Shown in pieces: positions 25,090 through 38,835 of a stretch of 64,000 bases of DNA; the first letter of the stretch is position 1, and every line of letters starts with the position of its first letter. This DNA is from Diphasiastrum complanatum (Eukaryota; Streptophyta; Lycopodiopsida; Lycopodiales; Lycopodiaceae): the NCBI GenBank assembly GCA_029204225.1, contig CM055101.1:41442927-41506926 (forward strand). The letters are read 5' to 3'. Below the pieces are notes generated by a model, which did not search any database, was not told the DNA's origin, and saw only the letters and a list, made by a program, of their open reading frames with translations. The position numbers were made by a program, and so were the translations under genes.

Positions 25090-26400
25090 TAATAATGTCG
25101 GAGCATATTGATTCAAACTGATATTTGAAAGTAAGTTTCTCAACCAAATTGCTTCCTTTGTAGCTTGTGAGACTGCGATATACTCTGATTCTGTAGAAGA
25201 TAGAGCTATCGAAGATTGTTTGTGACTATTCTAGAAAATTGGACCATTGTTGAGGAAGAACATAAATCTGGAAATAGATTTATGAGTGTCTACATCTCTT
25301 GCCCAACTTGCATTTGTAAAACCAATGAGTAAATTGAGTATATCATTGTCGACTGCTAACAAATGCAAAAGTCCATAGTAGCTCGAAGATATCTCATGAC
25401 TCTGATAAGAGCCTTCCAATGTGTTACACCAGGTTGGTCATATACTGACTTAAAGAGCTGATTGCAAAAGCTATGTCTGGCCTAGTACAAATCATGGCGT
25501 ACATAAGAGATCCTATAATAGAATGGTAAGGATACTCCTGCATCTGCTGCTTCTCTTGAATTGTTTGAGGACACTAGTCCTTTGACAATTTGACACCTGG
25601 TTCCATTGGTGAGAGAGCTAACTTGCAATTAACCAGATTATATTTGACTAACATATTGTAGATGTACCTCTATTGCGTAATGTAGATCAACTTTTGATTT
25701 CTGTCTCTGTGGATTTGAATACCAAGGCAGAAATGAGCTATTCAATTTGTATTATCGTTTGCTGTTGTAGCAGATTTGGAAATACATCAAATGGATGTAT
25801 AGACAACATATCTCAATGGAGTTATTGAAGAAGACATTTACATGGTGCAACCCGAAGGTTATATTATCAAGGGTAAACACAATCATATGTGTAAAATCCA
25901 TAAGGCACTTTATGGCTTGAAGCAATCCGCTCGGGCATGATTTCAAAGGATTAATACTTTTCTTATTTATCACGGCTACACACCTAGCTCTTCATATTCA
26001 AATGTTTACTTCAAGACAGTGGAGCAATCTTTTATCATTATCACTTTATACGTGGATGATACATTGCTTTTCAGCAATAGTACCGATCTGATATAAGAAG
26101 ACAACACAATGCTATCTTCTCAATTTGACATGACCGATCTGGGAAAAATGCTTGACTACTGGACTGAAAATCTCAATGTAATCGACGTTGTATACCTGAG
26201 AAAATCCTCGGACGACAAGTCAGGCTTTTCCTCTGTCGATGCTTCCGTCTGTTTTGTACTTGACTTTGAAAATCCATTTGCAATCAACTACGTTTCTGCT
26301 AGCAGGTAATTTGACAATTCTAGTTCTTGATAAGAGATTAATACTCTTTATCCATAGTTTCTTTCCAGAGATCAGAATTTGGCTAACGGAAGAGAGCTAG
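25090..26400 (-). pseudogene. Copia reverse transcriptase-RNase H with internal inversion
   Basis: Three blocks. On the minus strand, 26400-26165 gives the RT start (VVDCKWIFKVKYKTDGSIDR ending VDYIEIFSPV). The next part of RT, from DLEIHQMDV through LYVDDTLLF to FDMTDLGKM, is on the plus strand (25745-26162). The third part (HFCLGIQIHRD, LMYAMICTRPDIAFAISSLS, then the RNase H SSTESEYIA block) is again on the minus strand, 25745-25090. Stops and frameshifts occur in all parts. The catalytic YVDD is preserved but lies in the inverted block. Confidence 0.85.
25745..26162 (+). other. Inverted segment of the Copia RT
   Basis: About 418 bp. It encodes, on the plus strand, exactly the RT portion missing from the minus-strand gene. 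Its left edge abuts HFCLG, which should follow its end, and its right edge abuts FSPV, which should precede its start. One or two stops lie within it. Confidence 0.82.
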
Positions 26401-26401
26401 A

Positions 26402-27913
26402 ATGGCTCTACATTTCATTAAGATGAATGTATCTAATGAAATTTTGAGAGAGATAGGATCTTGCACTACAGCCAAAGATGATTGCGATGCACTTAAGTCC
26501 ATCTATGAAGCAAAAAATACTTCTAGAATACTCACACTTAGGAATCAGATTTTCCAAACTTTTCAAAGAAGTGAGGAGAGTGCATCAAACTATGTTCTGA
26601 GAGTAAAAGATCTTCATAGAGAGCTTTCATGTGTTGGTGTTACTATTAAACAAGATGAGCTAGTACAAGTCATTCTAAATGTCTTGAAAGATGACTATGA
26701 TAATCTTGTTCAGTCTTTTGCCATCAAGGAGGAATTGCCTAATTTAGAAACTCTCCAAGAAATTCTCATTTTTTAAGAAGCTAGGCAAAGTTATAAAATT
26801 CCTAGGATGAACAAACTCGAACATGGTGGAAGTGACAAAGCCCTCTTTGTCAAGGACAAGCATAAAGGAAGGAGTAAGAACCAGTTTTCTCAAGCATCCA
26901 ACAAAGACAAAGCCAAGGATCAAGACAAAGATGGTGAAGAGGATGATTTATCTCATCCTTCTACTTCAAAGACCAATAAGAAGAAAGTGAAGTGTTTCTT
27001 CTGTGGCAAGAAGGGGCACTATGCCTCTAATTGCTTTAAGAAGAAAAACCAACTCAAGCAAGCAAATCTCTCCAAAGAGATTGAAGAAGATTTTGTTCCA
27101 AGTGATGGAGAAGGATCACTCATGGTGTCTAGTTTTTCTTCATCACCTTTCAAGAAAGATGGAGCTTGGTACATAGATAGTGGAGCTTCTTCACATATGT
27201 GCTGTTCAAAGGAGTCTTTTGACTCAATTGTAGCTTACAAAGAACTTAAGAGATCAATTTACACTGCAAATGATCATGAGTGCTCTATTGAAGGAATTGG
27301 CAACATTCCATTGAAACTTGCTTCTTCTAAAATTCTTTCACTTTCCAATGTTCTTTTCATCCCTAAACTTACAAAGAGCTTGATTAGTGTTGGGAAGTTT
27401 CTTGATAGTGGTTGTGATGTAAATTTCAATTCCAATACTTGGTTTATCAAGAAAAATGATGAGGTCCTAGCTAATGGATCTAGATATGGTGAAATTTTCA
27501 AGTTGAATTCTTATGAGAATGCAAACTTTTGTGAAGTTGCTCTTTTATCTAAGGAGGAGTTGTGGCATAGAAGGTTGGGACATCCTAACTTTAAGTCTAT
27601 GTCTTCTATGATCAAGAAAGAGAAGGATATTGGCCTTCCAAAATCACTTTCCAAAGATTTCAAGCCTTGTGAGGCTTGTGTTGTTGCAAAATCACATAGA
27701 AAGCCATATCAAAAGTCTTTTATCAAGACTACTCATCCTTTGGAGCTTATACACTCGGATGTTCATTTTTCTTCTTCTAAAAGTATTGGTGGTGCAACAT
27801 GTTTTGTCACCTTTATTGATGACTTTACAAGATATACTTGGTTGTATCCACTTTCTTCAGAAACTATGGTATTTGATTACTTCCTAATCTTCAAAGCTTA
27901 TGTTGAGAAATAG
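26402..27913 (+). pseudogene. Copia gag-protease-integrase, truncated
   Basis: Gag lacks its first 60 or so residues and runs from MALHFIKMNVSNEILREIGS to an in-frame stop near 26775. It resumes through a Lys-rich stretch and the knuckle CFFCGKKGHYASNC (C-x2-C-x4-H-x4-C). Protease has WYIDSGASSHM. The GAG-pre-integrase HHCC module (LWHRRLGHPNF ... CEACVVAKSHRKPY) and the first integrase Asp (LELIHSDVH) are intact, ending with FVTFIDDFTRYTWLYPL. The frame stops at 27913. Apart from the gag stop, this is one of the better preserved pol regions in the window. Confidence 0.9.
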
Positions 27914-28340
27914 TTTTCTTTCAAAGTTAAAGATTTGAGTTGAAGCTTCTTTGCCTATTGAATATTGGGGTGAAGCAATAAATTGTGCAAACTATTTGTG
28001 CAATAGATTACCTCACAATGCACTTGCTAGAAAATCATCTTATGAAGTCTTGTTTAAGAAGAAACCTAAGGTAGATGACCTTAGAGTTTTTGGATGTGCT
28101 TGCTTTGTCCATGTACCCTTGGAAACAAGGAAAAGAAATGATCCTAATTCTATTAAAGGGATCATGGTTGGATATGCATCAGTCCATCCATTATGCAGCT
28201 CAAGAATCTTGGGCTTTATTCTTCTCCCGATTCGTATTCTTCAGCATGAAAAGAGTGTTGGAGATTTTAAGTACGCCACGATAGGGGTGAGTATTCCTCG
28301 GTTCATGAAACCACATTTATCGTATTCAGGCCAGCTTTGA
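27914..28340 (+). pseudogene. Copia integrase C-terminal part, after a deletion
   Basis: ASLPIEYWGEAINCANYLCN and then DDLRVFGCACFVHVPLETRK are the usual post-core motifs. The core between the first Asp and this block, including the D-x-G-G-E-Y and NGVAERKNRT motifs, is absent, so about 300 bp has been deleted at about 27935-27945. After about 28190 the frame no longer resembles Copia. Confidence 0.82.
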
Positions 28341-28764
28341 CAGATCGAAGTCTGCCCTCCTCGATCATGGCTTCGAAGTCGCCAGATCTACACAGTCGAT
28401 TCTGTAGCCATGCACGAAGTGTAATAGTGCAGAAATTAGAGACTTGTTATCAGCTCGGACTATTGGTCACGAGAACAATTTAATTTATGAATAATTTATC
28501 TACAAGCAAGAATCGATCTGAACATAAATAAAAGAAGAGCATTCAATGCACGACCTAAATTATTGGAATATTGATTATTCAGTCGTGAATAGATACAGTC
28601 TGAATACAGTCAGAGTCATGTTCTTTCTAAGACAATACTCTGTGATAACAGAGAGAAAGTATAAAACAATTGTGCTCTGGATGTTCGATTGATCAACTAG
28701 ACAGATTATTGAGCTAACCGAGCAACTGTTAAGTTCTTGGATATATACGCATGGCTATCAGACA
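28341..28764. other. No gene recognised
   Basis: AT-rich DNA between the plus-strand Copia and the minus-strand Copia RNase H. It could be LTR-derived but I could not align it to any LTR in the window. Confidence 0.4.
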
Positions 28765-29263
28765 ATAAATTTCTCAACCAAATTGCCTCTTTAGTAGCTT
28801 GAGAGACTACAATGTATTTTGATTCTATTGATGACATTGCAAGGGAGGTTTTTTTTTAACGGTTCCATGATATTGGACCATTATTGAATAGGAAGACAAG
28901 TCCAGAAGTCGATCTTATGGTGTCGACATCGCCTGCCCAATTCGCATATATATATATCCATGAAGTGTATGGATATTGGATGAATTGACATCTCCATAGC
29001 ATATGCAAAGGTCTTTGGTAGCTTGTACATATTTGATTACTTTGAAAAGAGCTTTCTAGTGGATCATTCCAGGATTAGCCATATATTGGCTTAAAGAGCT
29101 AATGGCGTATGCAAGATTGGGCCTGGTAGAAATCATTGCATACATCAGGGATCCAATAATTGATTTATATGGATATCCCTTCATTCCGGCCTTCTTCTCA
29201 TTGTTTTGAGGGAATTTCTCCTTAAATAACTTTAGACCTGGGTCCATGGGATTATGTGCATGC
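28765..29263 (-). pseudogene. Copia RT end and RNase H (part 2 of a split gene)
   Basis: On the minus strand this continues the RT interrupted at 35218: NPMDPGLKLFKEKFPQN, then IGSLMYAMISTRPNLAYAIS. A decayed RNase H follows, with NWAGDVDT, GLVFLFNNGPISW and a SSIESKYI-like block. It is an older insertion than the element at 29264-35217 that splits it. Confidence 0.82.
29259..29263 (+). other. Left target-site duplication CATGC
   Basis: CATGC directly before the 5' LTR matches CATGC at 35218-35222 directly after the 3' LTR. Five bases is the normal Copia length. Confidence 0.85.
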
Positions 29264-30016
29264 TGTTAAAGATTGCCAAAATCTATCTTGGCTATTTTTA
29301 TGTTTCTAGTTTGTGAGAAAATATTACATGTGTGGAGCATGTTTCCACATATAGAGAAAGTAGAAATAGCTTAGTCATGTTGACTTTAGGGGTATCATAA
29401 AGATCTTGTATCAAGCATCTTAGTGTAGAACTTTGATAGGGCAAAATTGGCATAGAGGTCAAAATGGTCAATTCCACATGTAAAGCCTCAATTTGGCCAA
29501 AAGTAGATTGTGATGCAAACTCGAGGTAGTTAGGCTTGTGACACATGTGTAGATGTAATTTGATGACTGATCAAGTCAATGTGTTGGCAAAAGTCAAAGG
29601 GTCCAATCATAAGTGAAAGATTTGTTGGAAGGGTCCAATCAAAAGTTAGAGATGATGAATCACTCATCCAATAGGTTAAAGGCTATGTTTAAGGGGTCCA
29701 ATAAGAATCAATCATGGATCTCCATGAGTTTCTATATGTACTTTCATTCCATTCAATAATATATGAGAGATCCATGAGTTTTTGAGTCAATTTGGAGATT
29801 TGCCAATTTTGCTTGTATTGTCTTCTCTCTCTAGATCAGCCCAAAAGTGGTATTTTCTCTCTCTACCTGATGAATGAATGCATGTAGAATGGTCTTTTTG
29901 CCTTAGATCTTGTCATTGATCTTGGATTTCAATCAATAGGTGATCTATAGTGCATGAGCAAGCTTAGGAGATCAATTTCACACACTAGGACATACACGCA
30001 TGTGTGAATTTTCACA
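29264..30016 (+). repeat. 5' LTR of the 5954-bp element
   Basis: Starts TGTTAAAGATTGCC and ends TTTTCACA. Compared with the 3' copy it lacks one block of about 70 bp (the 'cggagcttgttgggactt' region near 34995-35070) and otherwise matches closely by eye. Confidence 0.9.
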
Positions 30017-30028
30017 TGGTATCAGAGC
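30017..30028 (+). promoter_or_regulatory. Copia primer-binding site
   Basis: TGGTATCAGAGC immediately after the 5' LTR end. It fixes the element's orientation as plus strand. Confidence 0.95.
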
Positions 30029-30072
30029 CTACCTAAGCTTTTGATGCATCTATTATCCATAGTTTCAAGGGG

Positions 30073-30202
30073 GGCCGCCACAATAGAGCAATAAGTGCGA
30101 GGCATTGGCTTCCTGCATGTATAAGCCTAGCCACCAATGAGCACACTAATTAAATAGTTTAAGTTGTTTCCTAGTGACTTGGGCCCTAGTTGCAATGAAA
30201 GA
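30073..30202 (+). repeat. LTR family C fragment (inverted relative to 33234-33768)
   Basis: About 130 bp from 'ccgccacaatagagc' to 'ccctagttgc' is the reverse complement of 33553-33690, nearly identical over 'cctagtgacttgggcccta' and 'ttcctgcatgtataagcc'. It lacks the first 80 or so bases of the LTR. Confidence 0.85.
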
Positions 30203-30472
30203 GAAGCATGAGAGAATATGTTGGAGTGAATACCACCTGAAACTTGCCTCTCTTTACCATAAACAAAAATTTTCCCGCCAAAAATAGATTTTGAATATTT
30301 TTAAATTTTTAAGATTTTTTTTAAAAGGGATTGCGTGCTTGGAACTGAACCTCCCACCTTACAATCTCTCCCCACAGTACATACAAGCAAAAAATCACAA
30401 AAAAACGGCAAAAATTAACGCTAGTTTATGCTAAATACTCCAAAATTCTGATTTATAGGTGAAAATGAAGCG

Positions 30473-33008
<2,536 letters not shown>

Positions 33009-33080
<72 letters not shown>
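33009..33080 (+). repeat. (TA)n then (GA)n microsatellite
   Basis: About 44 bp of TA runs straight into about 30 bp of GA. Confidence 0.95.
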
Positions 33081-33090
<10 letters not shown>

Positions 33091-33230
33091 CGCCTAGGTC
33101 GAGAGAGGCTTTGGGGTCTCGAGCGCCTACCCAAAGCTATTCACACCCAACCTAGGAAGGAGAGAGAAAAAGAGAGAGAAGAGATAGAAGGCCTTGGCTA
33201 GAGCACCTACCCAAAGCCATTCGGTCCTAA

Positions 33231-33768
<538 letters not shown>

Positions 33769-34390
33769 GTGGTTGAGTCATCAAGTGTATGCTCTTGGAT
33801 CTAGTAAGAGCAAGAATGAGCTTGTTGCTCATAGTTTGAAAAATCATGATTTTACATGGTTTGAGGCATTTTGTAAACTTCTCTTGAGATTAGGTGAAGC
33901 ATCCAAAGAGGACACCTACATCCTTGAGCAAGTATTTAGCCTCAAGAAGATCAAGATTTCATTTGATTTCAAGATTAGATCCATCATGGATAAAGTTCCT
34001 AGTATGTGGACTAGTCAAGCTAGAATGCTTAATCTTAATGATCAACACTTTTGCTCATCTAATGATCTTGATCTCTATGATCTTTGTGATCTTTATGAGG
34101 CATGGAAGCCTCTGATTTTCATCATGGTGCAGCCATCTTCATGCAAATGGTACTTTCAAATCAAAGATCATCATCAAGCATGGAGGAAACACTTGGATAT
34201 AGTGGCAAATTGGTGGAATTCTCTACAAAGATGTTGGCAAATGATCTCTACCAAAGAGATCTTATCATGGATATGGTGAGTGAGCTGCTATTAATGGATC
34301 CTTTTTTTGGTTTTTTACTTCATATGCATACCAAAGGATCCACTCAAAAAGTTTCACAAACTCCTTGATCTTACCAAGCTAGTTTCTGAG
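33769..34390 (+). pseudogene. Unassigned protein-like cargo
   Basis: Two frames look protein-like in succession. The first runs from about 33800 to 34100 (GSSKSKNELVAHSLKNHDFT, then LGEASKEDTYILEQVFSLKK). The second is 34102-34368, from MEASDFHHGAAIFMQMVLSN to HTKGSTQKVSQTP. Probably one gene with a frameshift near 34095. It is not gag or pol and I recognise no family. It sits between the LTR C copy and the 3' LTR, so it is either captured host sequence or a private ORF of this element. Confidence 0.4.
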
Positions 34391-34393
34391 GAG

Positions 34394-35217
34394 TGTAAAA
34401 AATTGTCAAAATCTATCTTGGATATTTTTATGTTTCTAGTTTGTGAGAAAATATCACATGTGTGGAGCATGTTCCCACATGTAGAAAAAGTAAAAATAGT
34501 TTAGTCATGTTGACTTTAGGGGTATCATAAAGATTTTGTATCAAGCATCTTGGTGTAGAACTTTGATAGGGCCAAATTGGCATAGAGGTCAAAATGGTCA
34601 ATTCCACATGTAAGGCCTCAATTTGGCCAAAAGTAGATTGTGATGCAAACTCAAGGTAGTTAGGCTTGTGACACATGTGTAGATGTAATTTGATGACTGA
34701 TCAAGTCAATGTGTTGGCAAAAGTCAAAGGGTCCAATCATAAGTGAGAGATTTGTTGGAAGGATCCAATCAAAAGTTAGAGATGATGAATCACTCATCCA
34801 ATAGGGTTAGAGAGGCTATGTTTAAGGGGTCCAATAAGAATCAAGCATGGATTTCCATGAGTTTTTATATATACTTTCATTCCCTTCATTAATGTATAAG
34901 AGATCTATGAGTTTTTGAGTCAGTTTGGAGATTTGCCAATTTTGCTTGTATTGCCTTTTCTCTCTATGAGCCCAAAAGTGGTATTTTCTCTCTCTACCCG
35001 AGGAGCGGAGCTTGTTGGGACTTAGTTTATTTCATGAAGTCTTCCACATGTGTGAAACACCTTTTGGTAATGAATGAATGCATGTAGAATGGTCTTTTTG
35101 CCTTAGATCTTGTCATTGATCTTGGATTTCAATCAATAGGTGATCTATAGTGTATGAGCCAAGCTTAGGAGATCAATTTCACACATTAGGACATTCCCAC
35201 ATGTGTGAATTTTCACG
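34394..35217 (+). repeat. 3' LTR of the 5954-bp element
   Basis: Starts TGTAAAAAATTGTC and ends TTTTCACG, where the 5' copy ends CACA, so the terminal A has become G. It is about 824 bp and full length relative to the 5' copy. Confidence 0.9.
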
Positions 35218-35455
35218 CATGCTTGCAATATATGAAATTGAATTTCATCAACAAATTATAGAAGTACCTCTGCTTGGTGATGTAGAGAAGTCTTGTGCTT
35301 CTGTCTCTGTGGATCTAAATCCCAAGATAGTATTGCACTTCTCCAAGGTCTGTCATCTCAAATTCTTGGGATAGCATCCTCTTAGTGTCCTTTTTCAATT
35401 TGATATTGTTGTTGAACAACAACATATCATCCCCATAGAGTGTGTGTGTGTGTGT
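35218..35455 (-). pseudogene. Copia RT (part 1 of the split gene)
   Basis: The minus strand reads the catalytic-loop region LYGDDMLLFNN (family consensus Y-V-D-D), then EFEMTDLGEVQYYLGI and on toward the insertion site. The frame resumes at 29263 in the same phase after removal of the element and one CATGC. A short GT array (35440-35454) lies at its upstream edge. Confidence 0.82.
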
Positions 35456-35599
35456 AGGCCTATGTTTCCACATTATTCCATTAATTGCTAGAAAATTTTA
35501 AATTTTAAATTCTTGTAAATGTAAATATGCGATAGTGCCTAAATCCATGTAAACGCCTATTTGCATCTTAGAAATTCATAGCATTAAATGACTCGCAAT

Positions 35600-36460
35600 G
35601 TTTTAGAATGGCATATGTTTGTTCCCAACTGATACCCTAACGGTTGGTGAGCGATACCTAAGCCTTGTGTGCATCTCTATGAGAGAGCAACACCGGCTCA
35701 CTTGTATTCACGTAGATTTTCGTTATCAATAGAGGAGAGAGAGCCAACTTTCCTAAGCTTGTGCATTCCTTTTCTCTGACTATTACAACTACACTTCTTA
35801 TCAATTGAGTGAACACACTTTTAGCTTTCCTGTAACTATTCTAATATGTGTCTGTCTGTGGCACTCTTCCATCTTGTATTGAATTTTAGTTTTCTAACGT
35901 GAATTTACAAGCGACGTCTGTGAAGAGACAATTCTAACTGATTGTGTGCAGGAAAACAGCCGAAGCTGTTATGTAGTCACATAATTAGGACTTCACTTAT
36001 TTTTGAATGATTTTATGTGCTTGGATAAAGAACATAAATTGTCGTTCTGTTTTGATTGCTTTCCAGTGATAAGAACTAATTCTTTGTACTCATCAAGAGG
36101 ATTCAATGCCTATCAGATTCTGTTTTGTGGAATCTATTTGCTAGCCTCTGTCAGATAAGTTGCTTACTGTTCATTCTGCTACTTGGAAAATAAAGTATCC
36201 TTTTACAATTTCAGACCTTGACCAAATCATTTCATGTCGGTGTTTCTGGATGCCAATCTACTTAATATCTTTGGATAACCACATATGTCATTGTGGTATC
36301 CATTTTCGGATATTACACTCTTTACTCACTCCATTACCCTTTGTACACTTATCAATCCAAAAGAGTAGATTTGTCTCTCTCTCTTGGAGAACGATAAACC
36401 TTTTATATTACATATTTTATAGATTTTTTTGAGAATCTATAACGACTAGGCTGCCACATA
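35600..36460 (+). repeat. Probable 5' LTR of a Ty3/gypsy element
   Basis: It lies directly upstream of a gypsy-type primer-binding site and gag. The start is not certain; a TG near 35610-35640 is plausible. No second copy is in the window to confirm the boundaries. Confidence 0.45.
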
Positions 36461-36462
36461 AC

Positions 36463-36482
36463 TTGGCATCGTTGTCAGGGAG
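36463..36482 (+). promoter_or_regulatory. Gypsy-type primer-binding site
   Basis: TTGGCATCGTTGTCAGGG resembles the TGGCGCCGTTGCCGGGG site of plant Tat/Athila-type gypsy elements, with several C-to-T type changes. It lies about 60 bp before the gag start. Confidence 0.6.
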
Positions 36483-36543
36483 ACAAATTTGTCTTTGTGA
36501 TTTTTTAAGTGTACTAAGTCTCTGAATCTTATTCATGTAATGC

Positions 36544-37377
36544 ATGTCAAAAGATCAGCCATGCGTAACTCTTGAACAGAAATGTTTAGAACACGGACAA
36601 CGATTAGAAGCTTATAGAAAGACATGTGATCTGTATTTTCGGAATTTGCGAAATTCACCAATAAGAACCATTTTAAGTCTTGAAGCATTCAATAATCTTT
36701 ACAACACCTCGGTATCTCTTGTAACTTCATTTGAGCAAAAGCTTGCTAACTCGCCAAATCCATCTGAATCTTCATCTTCAGAACATAATTCTGATTCTAG
36801 TTCTAAACCGGAGTCTGAACCAAAGTGTGAGCCATCATCAGAATCTACATCTATATCATCTGAACATAGTTCCGAGTCAGATCCTAATCCACCTGATCCA
36901 CCACCTAACCCACCACTTGATAACATGGCGAACCCAGCGCCACCCACATCCACCAAAATCAGATACAATTTCTTTAAGGGAGAGGATGCGGATAGTTACT
37001 TGTCCCAGTTCGAGTCTATTACTATAGCTAATAAAGAGCATACGAATGAAGACAAAGTTAGGATACTACCAGGTCTTCTGCGTAAGCAGGCGAGGATCTG
37101 GTATAGCCAGTTAGTACTAGAAATGGTTAACACTTGGAATACGTTGAAGGCAACATTCCTTAAACATTTTAGGGAGATAGGATATTCCACTAGATTGTTA
37201 GCATCATTGAATTGTGTAGAGAAAAAGTTGAAAGAATCAGATACTTGTAGAGTTAAGAACCTGATAGGAAAGCTAGGGGCACAAATGAATGGTTCCAGGG
37301 GGGATTGCCCAAGAAAATGGACCGTACTGTCATCAAGGACTGGTGACTTCACTAGAATATGTCATAGCATCCGTTGA
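36544..37377 (+). pseudogene. Ty3/gypsy gag
   Basis: A 277-codon frame from ATG 36544. It has an N-terminal helical region, then a Ser/Glu/Pro-rich linker (residues 75-135, many SSE repeats). The retrotransposon gag core follows: FFKGEDADSYLSQFES, LRKQARIWYSQL, NTWNTLKATFLKHFRE. The core is cut short after about residue 240 and the frame is lost, with a few gag-like residues to 37530. No protease, RT or integrase follows, so the element is truncated. Confidence 0.82.
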
Positions 37378-37966
37378 AAATTACGAAACCTCCCAAATTT
37401 CTAGAAGAAGGAGAAACGACAGAAAAGAGTAGTAAGAAACATAGGCCTCCATATCTAGCCCTTTCCCTACTACCCTTGTATAGCCCAGAACTCCAATGGA
37501 GATAGATTACCTTTTCGGATACACCAAAGAGCATTGGGAAAGTCCTTGGACTTAAACCAATCTCTACTATTTGTGAGCCAAACTAACAAACCACCCAAAA
37601 GGCATATTATCCCTGGCAATTGTACAAAATAAGCTCAATGCCCAACTTGAGCACATCAATTTGATCGCAGGATGTTTCTTTATGTACATCCTTGAATACC
37701 TTAAACAAACTGAAAACAACATTTTACCTACGCTGGTGGACGAGCATGTGAATAAAATAAGTACTGCAAATACTTTTGATGTTTATGGAATAACATCAAG
37801 CATCGAATCTATCTCTATTTCAATTACTATACATCTGCCTTACTTCCATAATCTATGGGAACTATACACAGATTGTTCATGAGATAAGGAGTAATCATGT
37901 ACGGGAGATTTATACAGATTATTAGTATTTCAGAAAATCAGGAGGATTGTATGAGAGGTTATATGA
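37378..37966. other. Gag remnant and unassigned DNA
   Basis: Traces of gag tail (a PMEIDYLFGYTKEHW stretch near 37500) and then no recognisable sequence. The boundary between the gypsy element and the upstream flank of the ABI3-like locus is somewhere here. Confidence 0.35.
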
Positions 37967-38217
37967 GGTTCTGGAGATCTGTTGTCCCGATTGCTGAGGA
38001 TTTAGAGGTGGGCAATGTTTCAGGAAGCATGAGTTGGATGTTTAAGTAGGCAGATAAAACGTATTTCATGAGATCAGAAGCAATATACTAGAGGGTTCTG
38101 GAGATTTACTGTGTCGCTTTTTCATAGATTGCCGAGGATTTAGAGGTGGGCTTTTCAGGAAAAATTTAGTTGGACGCTTAAGCATGCAGATAGGAGTAAT
38201 GTCTATTGAGACGTCCT
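37967..38217 (+). repeat. Two imperfect tandem units of about 125 bp
   Basis: Unit 1 (37967-38093) and unit 2 (38094-38217) both start 'ggttctggagat' and share 'gaggatttagaggtgggc' and 'gttgga(t/c)g(t/c)ttaag'. A third partial unit may start at 38218 ('ttggagatattttgtactgc'). They lie 0.6 kb upstream of the ABI3-like reading frame. Confidence 0.75.
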
Positions 38218-38835
38218 TTTGGAGATATTTTGTACTGCTTTTGATCGAGTTTCAAGTACAAACAGCATGTGGATAGAGAGTTTAAGGAAAGACCTTATTA
38301 CTAGGTTCGGTTTTCTTTCTGAAAGCTGTTTGTGGAGTGACGAGTAGTAGGTGAGTTAATTCTACGCAATACTTGCCAAGATACTTGTCAGAAACAAAAA
38401 GAAAAAGAACATGCAGGCATTGCCTTAGGTTGTGATCCCTTGGATTCGTGCCTTTTGACAGCATCTTAAACTAAAAATCTGGCAAGGATCATTTATATGC
38501 TCTGAGTGCTCCCTAAGATAAAGCAGGCTTTGAGCTGAGAAAATAGCAACTTGGAGCTGCAATTTTCCTGTTACTTTGCTTACAATGGAGCCTAGCTCAT
38601 CGTTAGAGGGTGCATCTATGGTTCGTGTTTCTCAAGGGAGCATGGTCTCTTTTTGTTGCAACTAATCGTTTTCAATAAGCAGCTGGAGCCACAAACTGTG
38701 GATAATAGTTGTGTTTTCTGGATGGTTCTCCTGCTACAGAAGTCAAGTATTGTGTCTGCTGCATAGAGCAAGCTTGACTATCTGATCGAATTCTTTTGTA
38801 AGTCTAAGCTCTTGGGCGTTGACAATTCCCTGTAA
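38218..38835. other. 5' flank of the ABI3-like locus
   Basis: No gene is certain. A short frame starts at 38585 (MEPSSSLEGASMVRVS) and stops after 26 codons. It could be part of the N-terminal exon of the following locus, but the frame does not join. Confidence 0.35.
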
